Source: Archaeoglobaceae archaeon
Lineage (GTDB): Archaea > Halobacteriota > Archaeoglobi > Archaeoglobales > Archaeoglobaceae
Direction of reading: 5' to 3'
NCBI GenBank assembly: GCA_027066965.1
Contig: JAMOMT010000182.1
Span: forward strand, 1 to 22,284
DNA length: 22,284 nucleotides
A program made the translations under genes and the position numbers. Of the stretch, positions 8,138 through 14,684 are shown piece after piece. Each line of letters begins with the position of its first letter. The first letter of the stretch is position 1. Under the pieces are notes generated by a model. That model was not told where the DNA came from. It saw nothing but the letters and a program-made list of their open reading frames with translations, and did not search any database.

Positions 8138-8216
8138 GGTTTCACCTTTGTCATTGATGTTTTGAAGAAGTTATTAAAGTGTTCCGCGTTCTCTAGCCAA
8201 CTTTCGGACCAAAAAT

Positions 8217-8225
8217 CTTATATAG
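8217..8225 (+). promoter_or_regulatory. Thermosome TATA box
   Basis: CTTATATAG preceded by an A-rich BRE-like CCAAAAAT, about 82 bp upstream of the thermosome ATG. Transcription should start near 8249, giving a leader of some 60 nt that contains a TAAC-N5-GTTA element and a full GGAGGTG ribosome site. Confidence 0.6.
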
Positions 8226-8267
8226 AACTACACATCTACCAATAATCCGAGGATAACGAGATACCAA

Positions 8268-8280
8268 TAACTGAGAGTTA
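8268..8280. promoter_or_regulatory. Putative heat-shock operator TAAC-N5-GTTA
   Basis: TAAC (8268-8271), five bases, then GTTA (8277-8280) upstream of the thermosome gene. From memory, the Archaeoglobus fulgidus heat-shock regulator HSR1 recognises CTAAC-N5-GTTAG; this site matches the inner four bases of each arm with the same spacing. It sits downstream of the predicted start of transcription, compatible with repression by road-block. The outer bases do not match, so this is tentative. Confidence 0.4.
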
Positions 8281-8306
8281 ATAAAAAGGGGTTGGAGGTG
8301 GGAAGT

Positions 8307-9950
8307 ATGGCAACTCTGCAGGGAACCCCGGTGTTAATACTTAAGGAGGGGACCCAGAGGACTGTCGGTAGGGATGCGCAGAGGCTGAACATAATGGCTG
8401 CGAGAGTTATTGCCGAGGCCGTTAGAACGACCCTTGGTCCTAAGGGCATGGATAAAATGCTCGTCGACAGCCTCGGCGATGTCGTGATTACGAACGACGG
8501 TGTAACCATTCTGAAGGAGATGGACGTAGAGCACCCAGCTGCCAAGATGATAATAGAGGTTGCAAAGACCCAGGAGGATGAGGTCGGAGATGGAACCACC
8601 ACAGCAGTCGTTCTCGCTGGAGAGCTGCTCAAGAGAGCTGAGGAACTGCTCGACCAGGACATCCACCCAAGCATAATTGCGAGAGGTTACAGGCTTGCTT
8701 GTGAGAAATGCATGGAGGTTCTTGACGAGCTTGCGATCGACATCGATGTGAACGATACTGAGACTCTCAAGAAGGTAGCTGCGACCGCTATAACCGGCAA
8801 GCACGCTGAGTACGCTGTCGAGCACCTCAGCGGAATAGTTGTAGATGCGGTAAGGAAGGTTGCCGAGGAGAGAGGAGACAGGTACTATGTTGACGACGAC
8901 GCAATAAAGCTCGAGAAGAAGCAGGGTGGCAGCGTTGAGAACACAGAGCTCGTTGACGGCATAGTCCTCGACAAGGAAGTCGTCCACCCAGGAATGCCAA
9001 GAAGAGTTGAGAATGCCAAGATTGCAGTGTTGAAGGCGGCTCTCGAGGTCAAGGAGACTGAAACCGATGCGGAAATCAGGATAACTGACCCAGAGATGCT
9101 CCAGAAGTTCATAGAGCAGGAGGAGAAGATGATCAAGGACATGGTCGATGCACTCGTAAACGCTGGAGCGAACGTAGTGTTCTGCCAGAAGGGTATCGAC
9201 GACTTGGCTCAGTATTACCTCGCAAAAGCTGGAGTGCTCGCTGTGAGAAGAGTTAAGCAGAGTGACATCGAGAAGCTCGCCAAGGCTACTGGGGCGAAGA
9301 TTCTTACCGACCTGAGGGACATCAAGCCAGAGGACCTCGGAGAGGCTGAGCTCGTCGAGGAGAGGAAAGTCGGCGACGAGAAGATGGTCTTTGTCACCGG
9401 CTGCAAGAATCCGAAGGCCGTTACGATACTCATAAGGGGCGGCACTGAACACATAGTCGATGAGGTCGAGAGGTCTCTGACTGACTCCATCAAGGTCGTA
9501 AAGACTGCTTTGGAGAGCGGCAAGGTCGTTGCCGGTGGTGGTGCTCCGGAGATTGAGCTCAGCCTGAGGCTCAAGCAGTGGGCCCCAACCCTCGGCGGAA
9601 GAGAGCAGCTCGCTGCTGAGGCGTTTGCGAACGCTCTCGAGATCATACCGAGGAGCCTCGCAGAGAACGCCGGACTCGACCCGATTGACATCCTCGTCGA
9701 GCTCAGGAAGGCCCACGAGAACGGCGAGAAGTACGCTGGAGTCAATGTGTTCAGCGGCAAGATAGAGAACATGAAGGAGCTTGGAGTGCTCGAGCCGCTG
9801 AGGGTCAAGAAGCAGGCGATTAGCAGTGCTACCGAAGTTGCAATCATGATACTCAGGATCGACGACGTCATTGCTGCAAAGGGCATCGAGAGCGGCAAGG
9901 AAGGAGAAGAAGGTGGCAGCGAGGAGAGCGAGTCCGAGAATGAGTTCTAA
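8307..9950 (+). CDS. thsA: Thermosome subunit (group II chaperonin)
   Basis: ATP-dependent folding chamber subunit, 547 residues as usual. The equatorial domain has LGPKGMDKMLVDS, ITNDGVTILKEM and the ATP-binding GDGTTTAVVLAGELL; the apical domain is in the middle; the second equatorial part has VVAGGGAPEIELSLRL and IDDVIAAKG. The tail is acidic and ends EESESENEF rather than in the GGM repeats of some group II chaperonins. ATG 8307 is chosen because a near-perfect GGAGGTG (8294-8300) precedes it by 6 nt; an in-frame TTG at 8292 lies before that site. Archaeoglobales usually carry alpha and beta subunits; the symbol thsA here does not settle which one this is. Confidence 0.96.
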   Translation: MATLQGTPVLILKEGTQRTVGRDAQRLNIMAARVIAEAVRTTLGPKGMDKMLVDSLGDVVITNDGVTILKEMDVEHPAAKMIIEVAKTQEDEVGDGTTTAVVLAGELLKRAEELLDQDIHPSIIARGYRLACEKCMEVLDELAIDIDVNDTETLKKVAATAITGKHAEYAVEHLSGIVVDAVRKVAEERGDRYYVDDDAIKLEKKQGGSVENTELVDGIVLDKEVVHPGMPRRVENAKIAVLKAALEVKETETDAEIRITDPEMLQKFIEQEEKMIKDMVDALVNAGANVVFCQKGIDDLAQYYLAKAGVLAVRRVKQSDIEKLAKATGAKILTDLRDIKPEDLGEAELVEERKVGDEKMVFVTGCKNPKAVTILIRGGTEHIVDEVERSLTDSIKVVKTALESGKVVAGGGAPEIELSLRLKQWAPTLGGREQLAAEAFANALEIIPRSLAENAGLDPIDILVELRKAHENGEKYAGVNVFSGKIENMKELGVLEPLRVKKQAISSATEVAIMILRIDDVIAAKGIESGKEGEEGGSEESESENEF

Positions 9951-9990
9951 ACTTAAATAATTTTTTCTTAATTTTAGTTAATTTTAGTAA
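9951..9990 (+). terminator. T-rich end of the thermosome transcript
   Basis: Right after the stop codon come AATTTTTTCTTAATTTT and further T-runs, the usual archaeal oligo-T stop, in the 95-bp gap before the next gene. Confidence 0.45.
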
Positions 9991-10045
9991 GGTTTGCATC
10001 TTGTACCTCGACAACTTCTTATTATTCTGAGGAGTATCGAGGATT

Positions 10046-10462
10046 ATGAAAATCTTCCTTGCCGCACCGATATTCAGTCTCGCTGAGAGAGAGTTCAATT
10101 CGAAGCTCGCTGGAGAGCTCAGAAAGAAAGGATACGAAGTTTTTCTCGCTCAGGAGCTTGGAGTTCTCGATTCCTCAGATAATGACATCAAAAGAAAACT
10201 TTTCAAGGAGGACTTGAAAGCTCTCAACGAGAGCGACATAGTCGTTGCTGTGCTCGATGGGATGGAGGTTGACAGCGGAGTAACGTTCGAGCTCGGGTAC
10301 GCTTACGCAAAGGGAAAGAAGATTGTGGGAGTGAGAACGGATCACAGGTGCTTCTCACCCTACGAGGAAGTAAACCTGATGATCGAAGTTCCCTCAAAGA
10401 TAGTCAGAGGTAAAAGCGTTGAAGAGCTTGCTGAAAAAATTGACAATGTTATAGGAGAGTGA
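10046..10462 (+). CDS. Nucleoside 2-deoxyribosyltransferase-like protein
   Basis: 138 residues, the full length of the family. MKIFLAAPIF is the usual first strand; DIVVAVLDGMEVDSG is the substrate-binding loop with Asp71 and Asp76; and VTFELGYAYAKGKKIVGVRTD carries the conserved catalytic Glu82 in F-E-L-G. Family members swap bases between deoxynucleosides or hydrolyse (deoxy)nucleoside monophosphates; which applies here cannot be read from sequence. A GAGGA-type ribosome site precedes the ATG. The stop codon overlaps or almost touches the start of the next gene, so the two are a translational unit. That partner resembles an archaeosine synthase domain, hinting at base or nucleotide metabolism. 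Confidence 0.8.
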   Translation: MKIFLAAPIFSLAEREFNSKLAGELRKKGYEVFLAQELGVLDSSDNDIKRKLFKEDLKALNESDIVVAVLDGMEVDSGVTFELGYAYAKGKKIVGVRTDHRCFSPYEEVNLMIEVPSKIVRGKSVEELAEKIDNVIGE

Positions 10463-10467
10463 GGGAG

Positions 10468-11142
10468 ATGATAACACTTGAAGATGCAAGAGAGCTCAAT
10501 CCTCAGCTAAACCCCGAGCTCTTTTTCCCCTCTCCCTCGGACGTGCTCAGGGCGATAGAGGAAAATCGGATAGTGAGAGAGTGGCTGGAGTTTATAAAGA
10601 ACGAGCACATTGCAAGAAAAGCTGAAGTTCTCTTGTTCGTTCCGTGCACACCAAAGAAGCCCTACGACCCGCCAAGAGACGAATTCCATAGAAAGCTTCT
10701 GGAGTTCGAAAAAGATTGCGATGTTTACCTCGTTTCGGTTTCAGAGCCGCTCGCTTTAGAGCCAAGAGAGTTCTGGAACTTCAGGTGGAAGAGAAAAGGA
10801 AAGGAGATAAACCTCGTTTACGATGCTCCCTTCTTCCCCTGGATAGAGAAGTACGGGTACAAGTGGAGTGATGAGATAGCATTTAAGGTTTGGAAAAAAC
10901 TTGCAGAGGTCGCTAGAAGGTGGTTTGAAAGAAACTCAGACAAATTCAACAGAGTCGTTTGTTTGGCATTTCCGGACACGGGCTATAGGAAGATAGTTGA
11001 GAGAATTGAAGTTGATACATTTGTACCGGAAAAGAGGCCAGAAGAGCTTGGAGTAGACGTGAAGGAAAACTATTTTCAGAACACAGACTCAGACTACCTC
11101 AAAGTGTGGGACGAGCTTTTGAAGGCTGTCAAGAGCTATTAG
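10468..11142 (+). CDS. Stand-alone archaeosine-synthase-core-like protein (DUF5591 type)
   Basis: 224 residues from ATG 10468. VREWLEFIKN, then LLFVPCTPKKPYDPPRDEFH, then SEPLALEPREFW, then VYDAPFFPWIEKYGYKWSDE line up in order with the catalytic core of archaeosine synthase ArcS, known for PC-x3-KPY-x2-S-x2-H, SPLG-x-VPRELE and YD-x-PVTG. The signature is altered: two residues are inserted before the histidine and the serine is absent. The other ArcS domains (a TGT-like N-terminus and a C-terminal PUA) are missing. It may be an amidotransferase-like or base-modifying enzyme on a different substrate. An alternative GTG start at 10459 overlaps the previous stop; ATG has better-spaced GAGG upstream. 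Archaeosine synthesis proper is not claimed. Confidence 0.6.
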   Translation: MITLEDARELNPQLNPELFFPSPSDVLRAIEENRIVREWLEFIKNEHIARKAEVLLFVPCTPKKPYDPPRDEFHRKLLEFEKDCDVYLVSVSEPLALEPREFWNFRWKRKGKEINLVYDAPFFPWIEKYGYKWSDEIAFKVWKKLAEVARRWFERNSDKFNRVVCLAFPDTGYRKIVERIEVDTFVPEKRPEELGVDVKENYFQNTDSDYLKVWDELLKAVKSY

Positions 11143-11190
11143 TTGACCAAGTGACAAAAGACAGAGAACCCAGAAAATTAAAAAGAAAAG

Positions 11191-11334
11191 TTAGCTCGGT
11201 GTGCCTCTCGACATGACTGCCTTAACGAAGCAGAGGACTGAGCCAATTCCGAGCACAGCCGCTCCAACGAGATAACTCACAATCGGTGCCATCGTTGAGG
11301 CTGCTTTAACCGTAACGTATACGGGTGTGCACAT
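11191..11334 (-). CDS. 47-residue one-helix protein with MCTP N-terminus
   Basis: A short gene supported by strong signals: a perfect GGAGGTGAT (11341-11349) 6 nt before the ATG and a minus-strand TATA box TTTATTAAAT (11369-11378) about 34 nt before the start. The protein begins MCTPVYVTVKAAS and has one hydrophobic helix from about residue 17 to 39 ending in SVLCFVK, then a short polar tail. It resembles the divergently transcribed neighbour at 11455-11622: both start M-C-(T/A)-P, both carry VT at 7-8, and both end the helix with L-C-F-(V)-K. Two cysteines, Cys2 and Cys35, are shared. Function unknown; it could be a membrane-anchored small protein or a precursor peptide for the radical SAM enzyme encoded nearby. 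Confidence 0.75.
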   Translation of the reverse strand: MCTPVYVTVKAASTMAPIVSYLVGAAVLGIGSVLCFVKAVMSRGTPS

Positions 11335-11368
11335 TCTCTTATCACCTCCATATACCCTTTCAGGGAAT

Positions 11369-11418
11369 ATTTAATAAACTTTACGCACAATCAGCCGAAA
11401 GAGGCAAAATTATAAATA
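11369..11418. promoter_or_regulatory. Divergent promoters of the two small-protein genes
   Basis: A minus-strand TATA box, TTTATTAAAT (11369-11378), and a plus-strand one, TTATAAATA (11410-11418), lie back to back about 31 bp apart. Each is placed to start a transcript just ahead of a near-perfect ribosome site. The shared 120-bp gap makes joint regulation likely. Confidence 0.6.
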
Positions 11419-11454
11419 CTCTGGTCCGCGAAGGTATAATTGGAGGGATCGGAA

Positions 11455-11622
11455 ATGTGTGCACCGGCATCTGTGACTGCTCTGCACCAGGTAGTAGCCG
11501 TTAGTGCGTTTCAGGCGTACATGCTCAGCCACGCTATGGGATTGATTGGTGTTGTTGGAGCTGCACTTCTCTGCTTCAAGGGAAGCGTAGCTGGGAAGCT
11601 TGCCAGCCTCATTCGCAGGTAA
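11455..11622 (+). CDS. 55-residue one-helix protein with MCAP N-terminus
   Basis: Starts at ATG 11455 with GGAGGGAT five bases ahead and a TATA box at 11410-11418. The sequence begins MCAPASVTALHQVV; residues 9-42 are hydrophobic and include HAMGLIGVVGAALLCFKG; the C-terminus is basic (SLIRR). Related by pattern to the 47-residue protein on the other strand: same MC-x-P start, same LCF-K near the helix end, cysteines at 2 and 40. A T-rich stretch right after the stop should end much of its transcript, leaving some read-through into the radical SAM gene 65 bp downstream. A short abundant transcript next to a modifying enzyme is a common pattern for precursor peptides, but no leader/core boundary can be recognised and its role is unknown. 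Confidence 0.75.
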   Translation: MCAPASVTALHQVVAVSAFQAYMLSHAMGLIGVVGAALLCFKGSVAGKLASLIRR

Positions 11623-11623
11623 T

Positions 11624-11646
11624 TTTTTAATTTTCTCTCTTTTTGG
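11624..11646 (+). terminator. T-rich stop between small-protein and radical SAM genes
   Basis: TTTTTTAATTTTCTC followed by TCTTTTT directly after the small gene. It probably acts as a partial terminator, since the radical SAM gene has a ribosome site but no evident promoter of its own. Confidence 0.45.
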
Positions 11647-11687
11647 TGCTGTGAGTGAACCGATGAACCAAATACGGGTGAGCTGCT

Positions 11688-12515
11688 TTGCTGTCGAGGC
11701 TGATAAGACCAGAGATACTCCAGGTCGAGTCAACGAACGACTGCTTTCTCAACTGCAAACCGTGCATGAGAAGGTTCCTTGAAAGGCCAGTAGGCTACAT
11801 AGACGTAGAGGAGTTCAAAAAACTCCCTCTAAAGAGCTTCAAGGAGGTCTGCCTGCACGGCTGGGGAGAGCCTCTGCTTCATCCAAAGCTTTTCGAAATG
11901 GTCAGGCACGTTAAAAGCTTAAACGTCAAGGCGAGCATGGGGACTAACGGCTACCTCGTTAACAGGCACATCGACGAGATATTCGAGAGTGGACTTGACG
12001 AGATATCTTTCGGTATCTACACATTCGAGGGAAGGGAAAAAGCCTTCAGCAACCTCGAAAGACTGATAGAAGAAAAAAAGGAGAAAAAAGCGGAAAAGCC
12101 TGTGGTTTTTACCGACGTAACCATCTTTAGAGATAACTACGAAGAGATACCGGAGCTTGTAAAGACTTTCGTGGACATGGGTGTTGACGGTGTGGTTTTG
12201 CACAGGCTCTTCAATGTTTACAAGGTAGATCCTTCGGTGGAGTACATCTCGAGCAAGGAGGAGAAAGAGCTATTCAAGAAGGTGAAGAAGGTCGGGGGAA
12301 AGAAAGTTTACCTTCCGACAAAGCATTTCAAACCCTGCAGGATAGTCCTCTACACGATGTTCGTGACGTGGGAGTGCATGCAGTGCTCCTGTGTTTACCT
12401 GAGCGACGACCCGGTTGGAGATGCGAGGGTCGATTATGACACGATGCTCAAAAGGCATCTAAAGTTCGTTTCGGGGATGAGAAAGCATGAAGTATGCAGA
12501 AGGTGTTTCTGGTGA
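11688..12515 (+). CDS. Radical SAM protein with C-terminal SPASM-like cysteine cluster
   Basis: 275 residues from TTG 11688, chosen because GGTGA (11677-11681) lies 6 nt upstream and the radical SAM cluster follows at once. Cys19, Cys23 and Cys26 form the CX3CX2C motif for the 4Fe-4S cluster that cleaves S-adenosylmethionine; HGWGEPLLHP is the GGEP-type SAM-binding motif. The C-terminus holds six more cysteines: C217, C230, C233, C235, C270 and C273, in PC, ECMQCSC and VCRRCFW. This is a short SPASM/Twitch-like layout for an extra iron-sulfur cluster, as in peptide-modifying and MoaA-like enzymes. Substrate unknown. Downstream genes overlap or follow closely. The proximity of two tiny cysteine-containing proteins suggests a peptide substrate; inference only. 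Confidence 0.85.
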   Translation: MLSRLIRPEILQVESTNDCFLNCKPCMRRFLERPVGYIDVEEFKKLPLKSFKEVCLHGWGEPLLHPKLFEMVRHVKSLNVKASMGTNGYLVNRHIDEIFESGLDEISFGIYTFEGREKAFSNLERLIEEKKEKKAEKPVVFTDVTIFRDNYEEIPELVKTFVDMGVDGVVLHRLFNVYKVDPSVEYISSKEEKELFKKVKKVGGKKVYLPTKHFKPCRIVLYTMFVTWECMQCSCVYLSDDPVGDARVDYDTMLKRHLKFVSGMRKHEVCRRCFW

Positions 12516-13035
12516 GTTTGTCTCGGGCCAAATAGAGAAGGTGCTAGTGTCAGTCATATGTGCATATATTATCTTCACACTAATGACTTACTTAAAGCTA
12601 AAGCCAATCCTTGAATCCATATTTCCGTTCAACGCTCCCTTTAAGAATATAGCCGTGCTCGGAGGATTTCTGATTGTCTTCTGGGTCGTTCTCGCATACA
12701 GAGCTTGCGGAAAGGGGTATGGGATTGCAACGGCCGTTTTTGCCGTGTCCTTCTGCCTCTTCGTCAGTCCATGGTATGGTGTCATAACACCCTACTGGTT
12801 CAGCGTTGTTGGTTTCATCTCATTCCTTGTGCTCGGAGTGCTGACTGAATTCTTCAACGGTGGAGTTGGAAACTTGGCCTGCATAGCGATAAACTGGGCA
12901 GCTGTTGCACTCCTCGGGATAGTTAAACTGTCCGCAGTTGGAGTTGTGGTCCTCGGAGCCTTAGCCTTCGTCTCCGGATACTTAGGAGATTTTGCAGCGA
13001 GGAGGGCAGTTAAGGTTATAGTCTCTTTGCTTTAA
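12487..13035 (+). CDS. Six-helix membrane protein, possibly ECF-transporter S-component-like
   Basis: 182 residues with about six hydrophobic helices, near 19-39, 52-71, 76-95, 103-122, 126-147 and 150-168. The size and helix count fit the substrate-binding (S) component of energy-coupling-factor transporters, but I recognise no signature motif, so that is a guess. ATG 12487 overlaps the radical SAM gene by 29 bp, implying coupled translation; GTG 12541 would give a shorter version without the polar N-terminus and without the overlap. It lies between the radical SAM and YkgJ-type genes and probably belongs to the same transcript. Confidence 0.6.
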   Translation: MKYAEGVSGEFVSGQIEKVLVSVICAYIIFTLMTYLKLKPILESIFPFNAPFKNIAVLGGFLIVFWVVLAYRACGKGYGIATAVFAVSFCLFVSPWYGVITPYWFSVVGFISFLVLGVLTEFFNGGVGNLACIAINWAAVALLGIVKLSAVGVVVLGALAFVSGYLGDFAARRAVKVIVSLL

Positions 13036-13043
13036 GTTGAGAT

Positions 13044-13556
13044 ATGTACGTGCCGTGGAGGAGGGTGTCCTCCTGGCACTGCTCCGCCTGCGGTACGTGC
13101 TGTTTGAAGTTCAAGCCAAGGCTCACGTTCTACGAATACCTGAAGTTCAGGGAGCTCGGGCTCTCAAGGTTCGTGGAGGAGAGAGCTGGAAGGTACTACC
13201 TCAGGAAAGTCAACGGCAGGTGTCCTTTCCAGATTGGAAAGCTCTGCTCCCTCCAAGGAGAGAGGAAGCCCCTATCCTGTAAGGTTTTCCCCTTCCTCGT
13301 CAGTAAAAACAGGAGAGATGAGGGGGCAAGCATAGAGGTTGACGGGGAGGAGTACTACGTTTATGTCTCCACCGACTGCCCCAATACAGTTCTCGGAAGA
13401 GCTGGAAGAGACATGGAAAGACTTGCGAGACAAGCTGTCGAACTCGTCACTGGGAGAACGAAAGAATGGAGCATAACATCTTCCGTATTTTCAATCAAAC
13501 CAACCAAAGCGGAGAGTTTAAATCCAAAACCAAGAACCCGAAAGTTTAAATTTTGA
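13044..13556 (+). CDS. YkgJ-family cysteine cluster protein
   Basis: 170 residues. The N-terminal WHCSACGTCCLKF is the CX2CX2CC motif of the YkgJ/UPF0153 family, and RCPF, LCSLQGERKPLSCKVFPF supplies the remaining cysteines with the typical K-P-x-x-C-K-x-F-P-F. The family is thought to bind zinc or an iron-sulfur cluster; its function is not settled. The start lies 8 bp after the membrane-protein gene, so they are probably co-transcribed. The C-terminal 30 residues are basic and poorly ordered. Two TATA-like TTTAAAT elements lie in its last codons and may drive the next gene. Confidence 0.8.
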   Translation: MYVPWRRVSSWHCSACGTCCLKFKPRLTFYEYLKFRELGLSRFVEERAGRYYLRKVNGRCPFQIGKLCSLQGERKPLSCKVFPFLVSKNRRDEGASIEVDGEEYYVYVSTDCPNTVLGRAGRDMERLARQAVELVTGRTKEWSITSSVFSIKPTKAESLNPKPRTRKFKF

Positions 13557-13570
13557 GAAATAAAGTAGAA

Positions 13571-14425
13571 ATGATGCTAATCGTTCCGGGTTCTCAGGGA
13601 TTGCTTGGTGTAAAACTCAGCAGACTCACTGGTTTTGACCTCGGTTACGTCCAGCTCGAAAAACTCCCGAGCGGGGAGAAGTACATCAGAATATCTCAGT
13701 TCGACGAAAGGGCCATAGTCGTGAACAGTCTCGCCTTCAACCCGGACGAGATGATTGTCGAGTCCGTTCTCATAGCCGAGACACTAAAGGAGTATGGCAC
13801 TGACAGAGTTTATGCAGTCTTTCCTTACATGCCTTACTCAAGGAGGAGATTCATAAAGGGAGAGGCTTTTCCCGCAAAAACTCTTTTCAGGTTCTTTTCC
13901 GTGTTCGACAGAATTTACACCGTGGATTATCACCTCGAAGAGATGTTAGAAAAGATAGACAAGATAAGGAATATCACTGCAATGAGGAAGCTTGCGGAGA
14001 AGGCGAAAGAATTGGATACCAAAGACGCAGTTGTGGTCTCCCCAGACGAGGAGGGTATGAGGTGGGCCACCAAGTTCGCAAAAGAGATTGATGCCGAGTG
14101 CTTTTATCTGAATAAGATAAGAGTTGACGCTGAAAACGTCGTTATAGCCTCAAGACCTCCAAACATAGAGGGAAAGGACGTTTTTCTCGTTGACGACCTA
14201 ATTTCCGCTGGCTCAACGGTTGTTCAGGCTGTTAGAGTTCTCAAGAGAGCTGGTTGTAGGAGAGTTTACGTTTTCTCAACCCACGTCCTCGCAAAGACGG
14301 AAGCTCTGAGAAAGATATACGAGGTCGGAGTGGAAGAGATATATGGGACAGACACAGTTCCAAGCCCCGTGAGCAGGGTGAGCGTCTCCGACCTCATAGC
14401 CGAAGTTCTTAAGAAAGATTTCTGA
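13571..14425 (+). CDS. Divergent ribose-phosphate pyrophosphokinase-like protein
   Basis: About 284 residues, the length of archaeal PRPP synthetases. Matching features: LPSGEKYIRI, YMPYSRRRF-x-KGEA, TVDYH (metal-binding V-D-x-H), VVSPDEEG, and the PRPP loop FLVDDLISAGSTV, followed by YGTDTVPSPVSRVSVSDLIAEVL. Differences from the norm: the ATP-binding R-Q-D-K-R-F is shortened to R-R-R-F, and PDKG reads PDEE, so catalysis may be altered; it could be a paralogue rather than the main enzyme. ATG 13571 or 13574 is preferred over TTG 13553. A TATA-like GTTTAAATTTT around 13543-13553 suggests a leaderless mRNA. It may also be reached by read-through from the YkgJ-type gene. Confidence 0.75.
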   Translation: MMLIVPGSQGLLGVKLSRLTGFDLGYVQLEKLPSGEKYIRISQFDERAIVVNSLAFNPDEMIVESVLIAETLKEYGTDRVYAVFPYMPYSRRRFIKGEAFPAKTLFRFFSVFDRIYTVDYHLEEMLEKIDKIRNITAMRKLAEKAKELDTKDAVVVSPDEEGMRWATKFAKEIDAECFYLNKIRVDAENVVIASRPPNIEGKDVFLVDDLISAGSTVVQAVRVLKRAGCRRVYVFSTHVLAKTEALRKIYEVGVEEIYGTDTVPSPVSRVSVSDLIAEVLKKDF

Positions 14426-14437
14426 TTTTTCTCTGAT

Positions 14438-14632
14438 TTACCTCTCCTTCTTCTCCGCTTCTCTCTCAAGCTTCTTTCCTTCTACGAGCTCTCTATACTC
14501 ACCCTCGGTGAGCTCGAGAACAACTGAGCCTATGTATCCACAGTTCTTGCACATGTACTTTCCCGTAATTCCACCTGTGTCGAGGGTTATGTCTGTTGAC
14601 TTGCAAACCGGACACACAAGTATCTTTTTCAT
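14438..14632 (-). CDS. 64-residue zinc-ribbon protein
   Basis: Begins MKKILVCPVC and carries two cysteine pairs, CPVC and CKNCGY, 22 residues apart, a classic zinc ribbon; a hydrophobic strand and a charged helical tail (ELTEGEYRELVEGKKLE) follow. Such small proteins are common in archaea and often bind nucleic acid or RNA polymerase, but this one is not assigned. The same frame stays open far upstream, but ATG 14632 is chosen because the zinc ribbon starts there and the shared TATA box lies 22 nt before it, with no ribosome site: a leaderless mRNA. Confidence 0.75.
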   Translation of the reverse strand: MKKILVCPVCKSTDITLDTGGITGKYMCKNCGYIGSVVLELTEGEYRELVEGKKLEREAEKKER

Positions 14633-14654
14633 AGATAGTGTTTTGGGAGAACCA

Positions 14655-14663
14655 GTTATATAC
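14655..14663. promoter_or_regulatory. Single central TATA box for two divergent leaderless genes
   Basis: GTTATATAC reads as a good TATA box on both strands. It ends 22 bases before the minus-strand ATG at 14632 and 21 bases before the plus-strand ATG at 14685, so transcription on either strand would begin almost at the start codon. The gap between the two start codons is only 52 bp and no second TATA box is visible. Confidence 0.6.
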
Positions 14664-14684
14664 CCTTTTGCCTCCATCCAGCCA

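Noticed and set aside
8334..9716. 460-codon open frame antisense to the thermosome gene
   Set aside because: It mirrors the codon usage of the thermosome on the other strand, has no family motifs, and covers a gene that is certain.
11663..11687. ATG at 11663 as start of the radical SAM gene
   Set aside because: It is not in frame with the CX3CX2C motif; TTG 11688 has a GGTGA site at the right distance.
13037..13282. 81-codon overlapping frame inside the YkgJ-type gene
   Set aside because: Shifted frame with no motif; the cysteine cluster frame explains the region.
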